The notes under the pieces were generated by a model, which saw only the letters and a program-made list of their open reading frames with translations, was not told the origin of the DNA and ran no database searches. DNA of 64,000 nt, from contig JBFXAF010000008.1 in NCBI GenBank assembly GCA_050184585.1, positions 158,060 through 222,059 of the forward strand. Reading direction: 5' to 3'. The position numbers and the translations under genes were made by a program. Positions 26,777-35,577 of this stretch are shown in pieces. This DNA is from JBFXAF01 sp050184585. GTDB lineage: Bacteria; Pseudomonadota; Alphaproteobacteria; Rhizobiales; Rhizobiaceae. Positions within the stretch are counted from its first letter, which is position 1; each line of letters begins with the position of its first letter.

Positions 26777-27186
26777 CAGATTCCCCATATGCGCGGCTCG
26801 GCGAACTCGATCGAGTTGCCGGACGGATCGCGGAAGTAGATCGAGCGGCCGCCCTTAGGCCATTCCAACTCGGCCTCGATGCCGACGCCCTTCGCCTCGA
26901 GGCGCTTGCGCCAGGCGACGATCTCGTCGGCCGTCGCGGAGAAGCACAGATGTCCGGGTCCCGTCGCGCCATGGGGCGGCACCGGCAGCTTTGCGTCCGG
27001 CGGCGGCGCGGTCAGCGTTGCTTCGGCGTCGAAAAGCAGCAGCACGCCGTCGCCGCAGCGGAAGAACACATGCCGTACGTCGACTTTCTGCAGAACGGGC
27101 AGTCCGATCACGTCGCGATAGAACGCCTCCGCCGCAGCGAGGTCGGTCACGTAGAGGGCCGATTCGAGGATCGCGGAGGGGGTCAT
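26776..27186 (-). CDS. VOC family protein
   Basis: 136 residues of the vicinal oxygen chelate fold. It shows the pair of beta-alpha-beta halves: ILESALYVTDLAAAEAFYRDVIG with VFFRCGDGVLLLFDAEA in the first, and GHLCFSATADEI, SIYFRDPSGNSIEFAEPRIW in the second. The His (GHLCF) and Glu (SIEFAE) positions fit metal ligands of glyoxalase-like proteins. Function unassigned. Probably cotranscribed with rdgB-hemW; the palindromic repeat 27219-27382 separates it from rph upstream. Confidence 0.88.
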   Translation of the reverse strand: MTPSAILESALYVTDLAAAEAFYRDVIGLPVLQKVDVRHVFFRCGDGVLLLFDAEATLTAPPPDAKLPVPPHGATGPGHLCFSATADEIVAWRKRLEAKGVGIEAELEWPKGGRSIYFRDPSGNSIEFAEPRIWGI

Positions 27187-27218
27187 GAACCCACTCCGGC
27201 GGTTTCATGACACCGGCA

Positions 27219-27382
27219 ACGACCCCCCTCTGGCCTGCCGGCCATCTCCCCCTCAAGGGGGGAGATCAGCAGCTTCGGCATCTCCGCCCATTCTGCAACG
27301 TAGGCGGTTGGCGAAACCTTACGCGACAGCCAATCTCCCCCCTTGAGGGGGAGATGGCCGGCAGGCCAGAGGGGGGTCGTTG
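27219..27382. repeat. palindromic repeat pair between rph and a VOC gene
   Basis: Arm one (27219-27267) and arm two (27331-27382) are near-perfect reverse complements of about 50 bases: each has ACGACCCCCCTCTGGCCTG, CCGGCCATCTCCCCCTC and AAGGGGGGAGAT in order. They flank a 60-base centre. The arms match those at 2654-2762. This is a member of the GC-rich intergenic palindromes of rhizobial genomes; it could act as a transcription barrier for rph. Confidence 0.85.
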
Positions 27383-27406
27383 AAAGATCAAACACCGCGA
27401 TACCCG

Positions 27407-28123
27407 CTACCCAACCGCCATCTGCTGCAGGCTGACCAGGCGGCCGATACCCTTCTTGGCCAGCCCCATCAGAACCGAGAACTGCTCTTCCGAGAACGGC
27501 TCGCCCTCGGCGGTGCCCTGGATCTCGACGATGCCGCCCTTGCCGGTCATGACGAAATTGGCGTCGGTGCCGGCGCCCGAATCCTCGGCGTAGTCGAGGT
27601 CGAGCACGGGTTCTCCGTCGTGGATGCCGCAGGAGATCGCGGCGACATGGTCCTTGAGCACCCGCGAGACGGTGGCCATGCTGCGCGCCTCCATCCAGCG
27701 GACACAGTCGTGAAGCGCCACCCAGCCACCGGTGATCGCCGCGGTGCGCGTGCCGCCGTCGGCCTGGATCACGTCGCAGTCGACGGTGATCTGCTGCTCG
27801 CCGAGCGCCTGCAGGTCGACCACGGCGCGCAAGCTGCGTCCGATGAGGCGCTGGATCTCCAGGGTGCGGCCGCCCTGCTTGCCGGCCGAGGCCTCGCGCC
27901 GCATGCGCTCGCCCGTCGAGCGCGGCAACATGCCATATTCGGCGGTCACCCATCCCTTGCCGGAATTGCGCATCCAGCCCGGCACCTTCTCCTCCAGGCT
28001 CGCGGTGCAGAGGACGTGGGTGTCGCCGAAACGCACGAGGCAGGATCCCTCGGCATGCTTTGAGACGCCCCGCTCGAAGGATACGGCGCGCATTTCGTCG
28101 GTCTGTCGTTTCGAGGGGCGCAT
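27407..28123 (-). CDS. rph: ribonuclease PH
   Basis: Phosphorolytic 3'-5' exoribonuclease that trims tRNA 3' ends. 238 residues from ATG 28123 (MRPSKRQTDEMR); the open frame to 28183 is extension. Motifs: GSCLVRFGDTHVLCTASLE, GWVTAEYGMLPRST, GKQGGRTLEIQRLIGRSLR, VDCDVIQADGGTRTAAITGG and DLDYAEDSGAGTDANFVM. Divergent from hrcA, an arrangement conserved in rhizobia. Confidence 0.96.
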   Translation of the reverse strand: MRPSKRQTDEMRAVSFERGVSKHAEGSCLVRFGDTHVLCTASLEEKVPGWMRNSGKGWVTAEYGMLPRSTGERMRREASAGKQGGRTLEIQRLIGRSLRAVVDLQALGEQQITVDCDVIQADGGTRTAAITGGWVALHDCVRWMEARSMATVSRVLKDHVAAISCGIHDGEPVLDLDYAEDSGAGTDANFVMTGKGGIVEIQGTAEGEPFSEEQFSVLMGLAKKGIGRLVSLQQMAVG

Positions 28124-28207
28124 GGCCTGCCTTCCGGTCCGGAATCGTGGCGGGCTTGTAGCGGCAGCCCGCCGCGCGCGCAAAGGAAAACGCCGGCGGA
28201 TACCGTG

Positions 28208-28235
28208 TTGAGTTGGCCCACGCGCAGCCTATATC
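28208..28235 (+). promoter_or_regulatory. putative hrcA promoter
   Basis: TTGAGT (28208-28213) and TATATC (28230-28235; CTATAT at 28229) with a 16-base spacer, 29 bases upstream of the hrcA ATG at 28265. Resembles the alphaproteobacterial sigma-70 pattern. No CIRCE inverted repeat was seen here. Confidence 0.5.
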
Positions 28236-28264
28236 ATTGCGGGCCAAGGAGTTTCGGCCACCGC

Positions 28265-29335
28265 ATGACGAAGCCCGTGCTCGATCCCACCCTTTCGTCC
28301 CTCGACGCCCGTTCGCGCGATGTCTTCCGGCATATCGTCGACGCCTACCTGAAGGACGGCGAACCCCTCGGCTCGCGCAACCTGGCGCGAATCCTGCCCA
28401 TGAGCCTGTCGCCCGCGACCATCCGCAACGTGATGAGCGATCTCGAGCAGCTCGGCCTGATCTATGCCCCGCACGTCTCCGCCGGCCGGCTGCCCACACA
28501 ACAGGGCCTGCGGTTCTTCGTCGACGCCTTCATGGAGATCGGCGACCTGTCCGACGAGGAGCGCCGCGTCATCGAGGCTCAGGTCAAGGCGTCCGGCTCC
28601 GGCGCCACGCTGGAGCATCTGCTCACCGAGGCGAGCCAGATGCTGTCCGGCATGTCGCGCGGCGCCGGCCTCGTACTCGCCGCCAAGGTCGAGGCGCCGC
28701 TGAAGCACATCGAGTTCATACAGCTCGAGCCCACCCGCGCGCTTGCCGTGCTGGTGTCGCAGAACGGCGACGTCGAGAACCGCGTCCTCGACCTGCCGGT
28801 CGGCGTCACCGCATCGCAACTCCAGGAGGCGACCAATTTCCTCAACGCGCATATCCGCGGCCGCACGCTGGCCGAGGCGCGGACCGAGATCGACCGCCGC
28901 AGGCAGGAGACCCAGTCCGCCCTGGATACGCTTTCCTCCGAACTGGTCGACCGCGGCCTCGCCGTCTGGGCCGGCACGGAAACCGGGCTGCCGGCGCGCC
29001 TCATCGTGCGCGGGCGCGCCAATCTGCTCGAGAACGTCACCGCGCAGGCAGACATCGAGCTTCTCAAGCGCCTGTTCGACGATCTCGAGACGCAGGATGG
29101 CCTGGTCCAGATCCTCGACCTGGCCGAGCAGGGGTCGGGCGTGCGCATCTTCATCGGTTCGGAGAACAAGCTGTTCTCGCTCTCCGGCTCCTCGCTCGTC
29201 GTGGCCCCCTACAGGGATAAGGACGCCAGGGTCGTCGGCGCGCTGGGCGTGATCGGCCCGACGAGGCTCAACTACGCCCGAATCGTGCCCATGGTCGATT
29301 ACACGGCGCAACTCGTCGGGCGAATGCTGCGTTAG
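28265..29335 (+). CDS. hrcA: heat-inducible transcription repressor HrcA
   Basis: Represses groESL through CIRCE elements. 356 residues from ATG 28265. N-terminal winged helix: RSRDVFRHIVDAYLKDGEPLGSRNLARIL and the recognition region LSPATIRNVMSDLEQLG, followed by HVSAGRLPTQQGLRFFVD. The dimerisation region has GSGVRIFIGSEN and the C-terminal LGVIGPTRLNYARIVPMVDYTA. Upstream of grpE as in most alphaproteobacteria, with 89 bases between them containing TTGATT-16-TGATAT that could give grpE its own promoter. Confidence 0.96.
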   Translation: MTKPVLDPTLSSLDARSRDVFRHIVDAYLKDGEPLGSRNLARILPMSLSPATIRNVMSDLEQLGLIYAPHVSAGRLPTQQGLRFFVDAFMEIGDLSDEERRVIEAQVKASGSGATLEHLLTEASQMLSGMSRGAGLVLAAKVEAPLKHIEFIQLEPTRALAVLVSQNGDVENRVLDLPVGVTASQLQEATNFLNAHIRGRTLAEARTEIDRRRQETQSALDTLSSELVDRGLAVWAGTETGLPARLIVRGRANLLENVTAQADIELLKRLFDDLETQDGLVQILDLAEQGSGVRIFIGSENKLFSLSGSSLVVAPYRDKDARVVGALGVIGPTRLNYARIVPMVDYTAQLVGRMLR

Positions 29336-29424
29336 CGCGGATTGTCGCTCCAAGGCTTGATTTTCGGGCGCTGAGCGCTGATATCCGCCGCGATTCCGAA
29401 CGAAACGACGATGCGGGAAACGCG

Positions 29425-30042
29425 ATGAGCGACCAGACGAAGGAAGAGCGCGCCCACGAGGAGGCGATGGCGGCGGCCGAAACGTCGCCCGAAGGCGGCG
29501 ACTACGAGGTCGTCGTCAAGCTGATCAAGGAAAACGAGGAGATGAAGGACCGCGCGCTCAGGCTCGCGGCCGAGATGGAGAACCTGCGGCGGCGCACCCA
29601 GCGCGACGTTCAGGACGCACGCGCCTACGCGGTCACCAACTTCGCGCGCGACATGCTCGCCGTCTCCGACAATCTGAGGCGCGCCATCGACGCCGTGCCG
29701 GCCGAGATACGCGCCGCCGCCGACGCGGCGCTGGCGGGGCTGATCGACGGCGTCGAGATCACCGAGCGCTCGATGCTGTCGGCGCTGGACCGTCACGGAG
29801 TGAAAAAACTCGCGCCGGAGGGCGAACGCTTCGACCCGAATTTCCATCAGGCCATGTTCGAGGTGCAGAACGCCGACGTGCCGGCGAACACGGTGGTCCA
29901 GGTCGTGCAGCCAGGCTACTCGATTGGCGACCGGGTTCTGAGACCCGCCATGGTCGGCGTGTCGAAGGGCGGGCCGAAGCCGGCCGCCGAAGCGCCTGCA
30001 GAACCGGGGCCGGTCAACGAGCAGGCCGAGAAGGACGCGTGA
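29425..30042 (+). CDS. grpE: nucleotide exchange factor GrpE
   Basis: Releases ADP from DnaK. 205 residues. The N-terminal acidic coiled-coil region (~30-100: KLIKENEEMKDRALRLAAEMENLRRRT) and the C-terminal beta-domain (HGVKKLAPEGERFDPNFHQA, NTVVQVVQPGYSIGDRVLRPA.V.V) are intact. The Ala/Pro/Glu-rich tail is variable in this group. Its 3' end abuts an inverted repeat at 30047. Confidence 0.96.
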   Translation: MSDQTKEERAHEEAMAAAETSPEGGDYEVVVKLIKENEEMKDRALRLAAEMENLRRRTQRDVQDARAYAVTNFARDMLAVSDNLRRAIDAVPAEIRAAADAALAGLIDGVEITERSMLSALDRHGVKKLAPEGERFDPNFHQAMFEVQNADVPANTVVQVVQPGYSIGDRVLRPAMVGVSKGGPKPAAEAPAEPGPVNEQAEKDA

Positions 30043-30046
30043 TGCA

Positions 30047-30158
30047 AGGCAATAGGGCGTTAGGGCAATAAGGCAGCAGGGGAAAGCTTCGCCATACTCG
30101 GTGCATTGACCCGCGAGGGTCCGCGCGGTCTATTCCTATTGCCCTACCGCCCTACCGC
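30047..30158. repeat. GGGCAATAG-type inverted repeat after grpE
   Basis: GGCAATAGGGCGTTAGGGCA (30048-30067) is followed by ATAAGGCA, and its mirror TATTGCCCTACCGCCCTACC lies at 30137-30156. Each arm is itself a direct repeat of an 8-10 base unit (GGGCRRTA). The arms are separated by ~65 bases and fill the grpE-TRIC gap. Could be a folded transcript end. Confidence 0.6.
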
Positions 30159-30171
30159 CAATTGGGTCGCC

Positions 30172-30804
30172 ATGAACCCGATCCTCGTCTTCGACTACGC
30201 CGGCGTCGCGGTCTTCGCGGCCACCGGCGCGCTCGCCGCATCGCGCAAGCAGCTCGACATCATCGGCTTCCTGTTCCTGGCGGCCGTCACCGGCATCGGC
30301 GGCGGAACCTTTCGGGACCTGATCATCGGTGTGCCGGTCTTCTGGGTGGCGAACCCCGCCTACATCGTCGTTTGCGCGGCGATCGCGATCGGCACGTTCT
30401 TCACCGCTCATCTCGTCGAGTCACGCTACAAGCTGCTGCTCTGGCTGGATGCCGTGGGCCTGTCGGCCTATGGCGTCATGGGCGCCGCCAAGGGCCTCGC
30501 CGCCACCGGCTCCCCGACCGTCGCCGTGGTGATGGGCGTGCTGACCGCGACCTTCGGCGGCATCCTGCGCGATCTCCTCAGCCACGAGCCATCGGTCCTG
30601 CTCCGGCCCGAAGTCTACGTGACCGCCGCACTCGCCGGCGCCGCAACCTTCACGGTGCTCGATGTCGGCGGATTTCCGACGCTCGCGGCCGCGATCATCG
30701 CCTTTTGCACCGCCTTCGTCATTCGCGGGGGAGCGCTCAAGTTCGGCTGGTCGTTCCCGACCTATCGCGGCCGGCCGGGCCGGCGTCCCGAGGACATTCC
30801 GTGA
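30172..30804 (+). CDS. trimeric intracellular cation channel (TRIC/UPF0126) family protein
   Basis: Small inner-membrane channel family, 210 residues from ATG 30172. Two repeats of about three helices, each with a glycine-rich motif: GIGGGTFRDLIIG in the first and ATFGGILRDLLSHEP in the second, the hallmark of bacterial TRIC proteins (potassium-permeable). The N-terminus (MNPILVFDYAGVAVFAATGALAASR) fits. The upstream region from 30106 in frame has no conservation. Function in this organism is inference from the family. Confidence 0.92.
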   Translation: MNPILVFDYAGVAVFAATGALAASRKQLDIIGFLFLAAVTGIGGGTFRDLIIGVPVFWVANPAYIVVCAAIAIGTFFTAHLVESRYKLLLWLDAVGLSAYGVMGAAKGLAATGSPTVAVVMGVLTATFGGILRDLLSHEPSVLLRPEVYVTAALAGAATFTVLDVGGFPTLAAAIIAFCTAFVIRGGALKFGWSFPTYRGRPGRRPEDIP

Positions 30805-30864
30805 CCGACGCTTGAGGGCGGGCGGCGCGCTGCCTATCTGCCTTCAAATGCTGGACCCGGACCG

Positions 30865-31596
30865 ATGATCTTCACAGCCGCCCGACGCGCGCTCTCCGAC
30901 CTCGGCTCGGCCGAACTGAGGCCGATCCTCTACAAGACGATCGGCTTGACCCTCGCGGCGCTGATAGGCCTCTGGTTCCTGCTCGGCGGCCTCGCCGACT
31001 GGTTGGCGCTGCCGTTCGTCGACGACCTCGTCGACCGCATGCCGGACTGGGCCGGCTGGCTTTCGGCGCTGGCGACGATCGTCGTCGGGATCGGCATCGC
31101 GATCGGGCTGGCCTTCCTGCTCGGGCCCGCCACGGCCATCGTCGCCGGCTTCTTCCAGGACGATGTCGCCGAGCGCATCGAGCAGCGCTCCTATCCCGCC
31201 GATGCGCCAGGGACGGCGCTGCCTCTCGCCCGTTCGGCGGTGCTGTCCCTGAAGTTCTTCGGCGTGGTGCTGGCGGGCAACCTGCTCGGCCTCGTCCTTC
31301 TGCTCGTGCCCGGCGTCAACATCATCGCCTTCTTCGTCATCAACGGCTATCTGCTCGGCCGCGAGTTCTTCGAATTCGCCGCCATGCGCTTCCGGCCGGA
31401 GGCCGACTCCAAGGCGCTTCGAAGGCGGCATGCCGGCTCCGTCTTCATCGCCGGGCTGCTGGTGGCCGGGGTGATGTTCGTGCCGGTGGTGAACCTGCTC
31501 GCCCCCTTCTTCGGCGCGGCCTTGATGGTCCACCTGCACAAGCTGATCACGGAGCGCGGCGCCGGGGCGGCGGCCGGACCCGGCCGCAATGCCTGA
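30865..31596 (+). CDS. EI24 domain / CysZ-like membrane protein
   Basis: 243 residues with about four to six hydrophobic segments (IGLTLAALIGLWFLLGG, LATIVVGIGIAIGLAFLLGP, FFGVVLAGNLLGLVLLLVPG, FIAGLLVAGVMFVPVVNLLA). The pattern FQDDVAERIEQRSYP and FFVINGYLLGREFFEFAAMRF is typical of EI24/CysZ family proteins. CysZ imports sulfate in enterobacteria, but rhizobial members are not assigned and no cys genes adjoin except cysK 13 kb away. Confidence 0.85.
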   Translation: MIFTAARRALSDLGSAELRPILYKTIGLTLAALIGLWFLLGGLADWLALPFVDDLVDRMPDWAGWLSALATIVVGIGIAIGLAFLLGPATAIVAGFFQDDVAERIEQRSYPADAPGTALPLARSAVLSLKFFGVVLAGNLLGLVLLLVPGVNIIAFFVINGYLLGREFFEFAAMRFRPEADSKALRRRHAGSVFIAGLLVAGVMFVPVVNLLAPFFGAALMVHLHKLITERGAGAAAGPGRNA

Positions 31597-31667
31597 CCGC
31601 TTCTAATGTTGACGCTGTCAAGATAGACGGGTAGCTTGTTCCGGGCGCTCAGCCGGTCGAGGTAGCC

Positions 31668-32123
31668 ATGCAATCCACCGATCTCATACTCGCCATCCTG
31701 CATCACCTGCTCATCCTGATGTATGCGGGCATCTTCATCGCCGAGGCCTTTCTCGTCCGGCCCGGCCTGGCAGGCGCCAATCTCGCGACGGTGGGTCGCC
31801 TGGATTCCATGTATGGCTCCATTGCCGGCGCGGTGATCCTGGTCGGCATCGGCCGCGTGGTGTTCGGGCTGAAGGGTTGGGAGTTCTACGTCGCCTACTG
31901 GGCCTTCTGGGCCAAGATGGCGGCCTTTCTCGCCATGGGCCTGCTGTCGATCGTGCCCACGATGCGGATCATCCAGTGGCGCAAGGCGGCGGCCGCCAAC
32001 CCGGCCTATGTGGTGCCGGAGTCGGAGATCGCGGTGGCCCGCAACTTCATCCGCGCCGAGGCCGTCATGTTCGCGCTGGTGCCGGTCTTCGCGGCCATCA
32101 TGGCGCGCGGCATCGGCTACTGA
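31668..32123 (+). CDS. DUF2214 family membrane protein
   Basis: 151 residues with four predicted membrane helices (LAILHHLLILMYAGIFIAEAF, IAGAVILVGIGRVVFGLKG, YWAFWAKMAAFLAMGLLSIVPT, AEAVMFALVPVFAAIMARGIG). The His pair in ILHHLLIL and the W-x-FW-K central motif are family features. Function unknown. Its last 7 bases overlap the 3' end of the convergent nth. Confidence 0.85.
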   Translation: MQSTDLILAILHHLLILMYAGIFIAEAFLVRPGLAGANLATVGRLDSMYGSIAGAVILVGIGRVVFGLKGWEFYVAYWAFWAKMAAFLAMGLLSIVPTMRIIQWRKAAAANPAYVVPESEIAVARNFIRAEAVMFALVPVFAAIMARGIGY

Positions 32124-32896
32124 ACGGCTTCGGCCAGCGGTTCCAGGGGCACCAGCGGTGCAGGAACCGAGGTCGTTTTCTCGACCGCCCGGCACAGGTC
32201 GGCGATGACGCAGAGCGGACATTCCGGCTTGCGCGCCTTGCAGACATAGCGCCCGTGCAGGATCAGCCAGTGGTGGGCGTGGCCCATGTATTTTTCCGGG
32301 ATGACCGCGACCAGCCCGCGCTCGACCTCCTCCGGCGTCTTGCCGGGCGCCAGCCCCAGCCGGTTGCCGATCCGGAAGATGTGCGTGTCCACCGCCATGG
32401 TCGGCTGGCCGAACGCCATGTTGAGCACCACGTTCGCAGTCTTCCTGCCGACGCCGGGCAGCTTGACGAGTTCGTCGCGGTCGGCCGGCACCTCGCCGTC
32501 ATGGTCGCGGATCAGGGCTTCCGACAGCGCGATCACGTTCTTCGCCTTGTTGCGCCAGAGCCCGATGGTGCGGATGAACTCGCCGACCCTGGCCTCGCCG
32601 AGGGCCAGCATCGTTTCAGGCGTCTCGGCCGCGGCGAAGAGCGCTCGCGTCGCCTTGTTCACCCCGGCGTCGGTCGCCTGCGCCGAGAGCACCACGGCGA
32701 CCAGGAGGGTGAAAGCGTCGACATGCTCCAGCTCGCCCTTCGGCTCGGGCCGCTGCACGGAGAAGCGGTGGAAGATCTCCTCCACCTCGTCGGGCGTGTA
32801 GAGCAGGTGCGGCCGCCTCGGCCTCAGCCTCGGCCGAAGCAGGCTCGGATCGCGGCGGATCGGCGCGGCGGCGTTTTTGGGTTTGGGCTTGTCCAT
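32117..32896 (-). CDS. nth: endonuclease III
   Basis: DNA glycosylase/AP lyase that removes oxidised pyrimidines. 259 residues from ATG 32896; the open frame to 33043 overlaps the DUF2244 gene. Helix-hairpin-helix LVKLPGVGRKTANVVLN with the catalytic Lys in GRKTANV, catalytic Asp in MAVDTHIFRI, and a 4Fe-4S cluster C-X6-C-X2-C-X5-C (VCKARKPECPLCVIADLC). The ~40-residue N-terminal extension, rich in basic and proline residues, is usual in alphaproteobacteria. Confidence 0.95.
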   Translation of the reverse strand: MDKPKPKNAAAPIRRDPSLLRPRLRPRRPHLLYTPDEVEEIFHRFSVQRPEPKGELEHVDAFTLLVAVVLSAQATDAGVNKATRALFAAAETPETMLALGEARVGEFIRTIGLWRNKAKNVIALSEALIRDHDGEVPADRDELVKLPGVGRKTANVVLNMAFGQPTMAVDTHIFRIGNRLGLAPGKTPEEVERGLVAVIPEKYMGHAHHWLILHGRYVCKARKPECPLCVIADLCRAVEKTTSVPAPLVPLEPLAEAVQ

Positions 32897-32918
32897 GGCC
32901 GATCTATAATCGGCGGCA

Positions 32919-33407
32919 ATGGACGAGACAAACCCGCCACCCGACCGCCCGATATTCAGCGCATTGCTGACCCCGCACCGTTCGCTCGGCCGCACCGGCT
33001 TTCTCGTCCTGATGGGCGCGCTCGGTTTCGCCTGGCTCGCCACCGGGCTGTTCTTCCTGAGCGCCGGGGCCTGGCCGGTCTTCGGCTTCTTCGGGCTCGA
33101 CCTGCTGGCGATCTACGTCGCCTTTCGGCTGAACTACCGCGCCGCCCGCGCCCGGGAGGAGGTTTCGGTCTCCCGCACCGCGCTTGAGATCCGCAAGGTG
33201 GCGCCGTCGGGCCGCGCCGTGGAGCACCGGTTCAACCCATTCTGGGCGCGCTTCGCCGTCTCCCGGCATCAGGAGATCGGCATCACCCGCATGGCCGTCG
33301 AGGGGCAGGGGCGCAGGGTGCCGATCGGCGCGTTCCTCAATCCGGACGATCGCGAGACCTTCGCCACCGCCTTCGGCAACGCATTGGCGACGGCCAAGGC
33401 GGGGTAG
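32919..33407 (+). CDS. DUF2244 family membrane protein
   Basis: 162 residues. Two hydrophobic helices (GRTGFLVLMGALGFAWLATGLFFL and AWPVFGFFGLDLLAIYVAFR) are followed by a cytoplasmic beta domain with RAREEVSVSRTALEIRKVAPSG, and the family signature FNPFWARFAVSRHQEIGI...PIGAFLNPDDRETFA. Divergent from nth by 22 bases. Role unknown. Confidence 0.88.
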   Translation: MDETNPPPDRPIFSALLTPHRSLGRTGFLVLMGALGFAWLATGLFFLSAGAWPVFGFFGLDLLAIYVAFRLNYRAARAREEVSVSRTALEIRKVAPSGRAVEHRFNPFWARFAVSRHQEIGITRMAVEGQGRRVPIGAFLNPDDRETFATAFGNALATAKAG

Positions 33408-33413
33408 GCCGGC

Positions 33414-35003
33414 TCAGGCCGCCTCGCGCACCTGATAATCCTTGATCGCGTCAAAGCGGATCGCCTTCCAGCGGTCGGCCTCGTAGTTCAGGCCGAAGCC
33501 GTGCGGCGCCAGAAACACCGGGTCGCCGTCCAGGTCGCGGGCGATATCGCCGCGATGCGCCTCGATGAAGCGCTCGACCTCGGCATCGTCGGCGGCCGAT
33601 ATCCAGCGGCAGACGGTGAAGCGGGCCATCTCGAAATCGACCGGCAGGTTGTATTCCACCGACAGCCTCTCCTTGAGCACGTCGAGCTGCAGCGCGCCGA
33701 CGACTCCGACGATCGCCGGCGATCCGTCGTCGGGCTGGAAGAGCTGCACGACGCCTTCCTCGGCCATCTGCTGCAGCGCTTCCTTGAGCTTCTTCGCCTT
33801 CATGGCATCGCCCAGGCGCACGCGCCGGAGGATTTCCGGCGCGAAGTTCGGCACGCCGCGGAAGATGATGTCCTCGCCCTCGGTCAGCGTGTCGCCGATC
33901 CTCAGCGTGCCGTGATTGGGAATGCCGACCACGTCGCCGGCATAGGCCTCGTCGGCGGTGATGCGGGTGCGTGCGAAGAAGAACTGTGGCGCCGAGAGGC
34001 TCATCTGCTTGCCGGTGCGCACCAGCTTGACCTTCATCCCGCGCTCCAGCGTGCCGGAGCAGACGCGGACAAAGGCGATGCGGTCGCGGTGGTTGGGGTC
34101 CATGTTCGCCTGGATCTTGAAGACGAAAGCCGACAGATCCGGTTCGGTGGCGTGGATGACGCGCTTGTCCGCCTCCTGGTCTCGCGGCGGGGGCGCCCAG
34201 GCTCCGAGCGCCTCGATCAGGTCGCGCACGCCGTAATTCCTCAGCGCCGAGCCGAAGAAAACCGGTGTGAGGTGGCCCTCGCGGAAGGCGGCGAGGTCGA
34301 ATGGCCGGCAGGCCTCGCGGGCGAGTTCCAGTTCCTCGATGAAGGCTTCGCGTTCGTTTTCGGGCAGGAGGCCAGAGACCCGGTTCGAGTCCGGGCCGTT
34401 GACCTTCTGACGCTCGACCTGCTCGTCCGAGCCCCGGATAGCGTTTTCCGCAAGGTGATAGGTGCCCGAAAAGCTCCTGCCCTGGCCGATGGGCCAGGTG
34501 ATCGGCGCGGTGTCCAGCGCCAGCTTCGCCTCGATCTCGTCGAGTATCTCGAACGTGTTGCGGGCCTCGCGATCCATCTTGTTGACGAAGGTGACGATCG
34601 GAATGTCGCGCAGCCGGCAGACCTCGAAGAGCTTCAGCGTGCGCGGTTCGATGCCCTTGGCAGCGTCGATCACCATGACGGCGCTGTCGACCGCCGAGAG
34701 CGTACGGTAGGTGTCGTCGGCGAAGTCCTCGTGGCCCGGCGTGTCCAAGAGGTTGAAGACGTTGTCGCCATACTCGAAGGTCATCACAGAGGTGACCACC
34801 GAGATGCCGCGCTCCCGCTCGATCTTCATCCAGTCGGAGCGAGTGTTCATGCGGTCCTTCTTGGCCTTCACCTCGCCGGCGAGCTGGATCGCGCCGCCGA
34901 AGAGGAGAAGCTTCTCCGTCAGCGTCGTCTTGCCGGCGTCCGGGTGCGCGATGATCGCGAAGGTGCGGCGGCGCGCCACCGCCTGTTCGATTGTATCCGC
35001 CAT
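33414..35003 (-). CDS. prfC: peptide chain release factor 3
   Basis: GTPase that recycles RF1/RF2 after termination. 529 residues from ATG 35003 (MADTIEQAVARRRTFAIIAHPD), matching the usual 525-530; the open frame beyond to 35201 is non-coding. G1 HPDAGKTTLTEKLL, switch II DTPGHEDFADDTYRTL, G4 NKMDREARN, and the domain 2 motif VFKIQANMDPNHRDRIAFVRV that separates RF3 from EF-G/TypA. Convergent with DUF2244, 6 bases apart. Confidence 0.96.
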   Translation of the reverse strand: MADTIEQAVARRRTFAIIAHPDAGKTTLTEKLLLFGGAIQLAGEVKAKKDRMNTRSDWMKIERERGISVVTSVMTFEYGDNVFNLLDTPGHEDFADDTYRTLSAVDSAVMVIDAAKGIEPRTLKLFEVCRLRDIPIVTFVNKMDREARNTFEILDEIEAKLALDTAPITWPIGQGRSFSGTYHLAENAIRGSDEQVERQKVNGPDSNRVSGLLPENEREAFIEELELAREACRPFDLAAFREGHLTPVFFGSALRNYGVRDLIEALGAWAPPPRDQEADKRVIHATEPDLSAFVFKIQANMDPNHRDRIAFVRVCSGTLERGMKVKLVRTGKQMSLSAPQFFFARTRITADEAYAGDVVGIPNHGTLRIGDTLTEGEDIIFRGVPNFAPEILRRVRLGDAMKAKKLKEALQQMAEEGVVQLFQPDDGSPAIVGVVGALQLDVLKERLSVEYNLPVDFEMARFTVCRWISAADDAEVERFIEAHRGDIARDLDGDPVFLAPHGFGLNYEADRWKAIRFDAIKDYQVREAA

Positions 35004-35079
35004 GTCGGGGTTCCGTTCGGTGGCGGGCTTATAGCGACGGCGATGCGGACTGTCGAACGGAAAGGGTGGAGGCCTCCGT

Positions 35080-35577
35080 TCAGGCGGGGACAGTGGGTCG
35101 ATGCGACCCTCCGCGCCAGATGACCCATGCGGTGAGCCCCGCCGCCGCCACGCAGATGAGGGCGAGTTCGGTCGGCGATGTCCCCGATAACAGCACTTCA
35201 TGCATGATCCTGCCTGGCATGAAGGTGAAGAAACCGGCGATGACCAGCGCCCCGAGATAGGTACCCTGCATCGTGCGCTTGTGCGCCGACACGTTGCGCC
35301 TGCGGATCATGGCGACGCCATAGACCAGCGAGACGAAGGCGCCAACCGAGAGCAGGTGGATCGGACTCCAGATACCCCAAAGCCTGATCGTGTGGATGAA
35401 GAGCGAGGAGAACACCACCACGAGCATCAGCAGCACCCAGACGCGCCCGAGCATCATGTGGGTTCGCCCGCCCTTCCGGCGGAACAGCACGACGCCACCC
35501 AGGACGAAGGCCGCGACCGCCGCGGCGACATGAACCTGGATCGCGGGCGAGGCGGAGATCAGCGGTTCGAGGGTCAT
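35080..35577 (-). CDS. DUF2306 family membrane protein
   Basis: 165 residues with about four membrane helices. It has the conserved HVAAAVAAFVLGGVVLFRRKGGRTHMMLGRVWV N-terminal region with His residues, then IHLLSVGAFVSLVYG, HKRTMQGTYLGALVIAG and a last helix near the C-terminus. Heme- or cytochrome-b-like roles have been proposed for related families but not shown. Divergent from the LytTR regulator (78 bases), so the two may be functionally coupled. Confidence 0.85.
   Translation of the reverse strand: MTLEPLISASPAIQVHVAAAVAAFVLGGVVLFRRKGGRTHMMLGRVWVLLMLVVVFSSLFIHTIRLWGIWSPIHLLSVGAFVSLVYGVAMIRRRNVSAHKRTMQGTYLGALVIAGFFTFMPGRIMHEVLLSGTSPTELALICVAAAGLTAWVIWRGGSHRPTVPA

Noticed and set aside
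33501..35123. 540-codon frame antisense to prfC
   Set aside because: Shadow of RF3 created by GC-biased codons.
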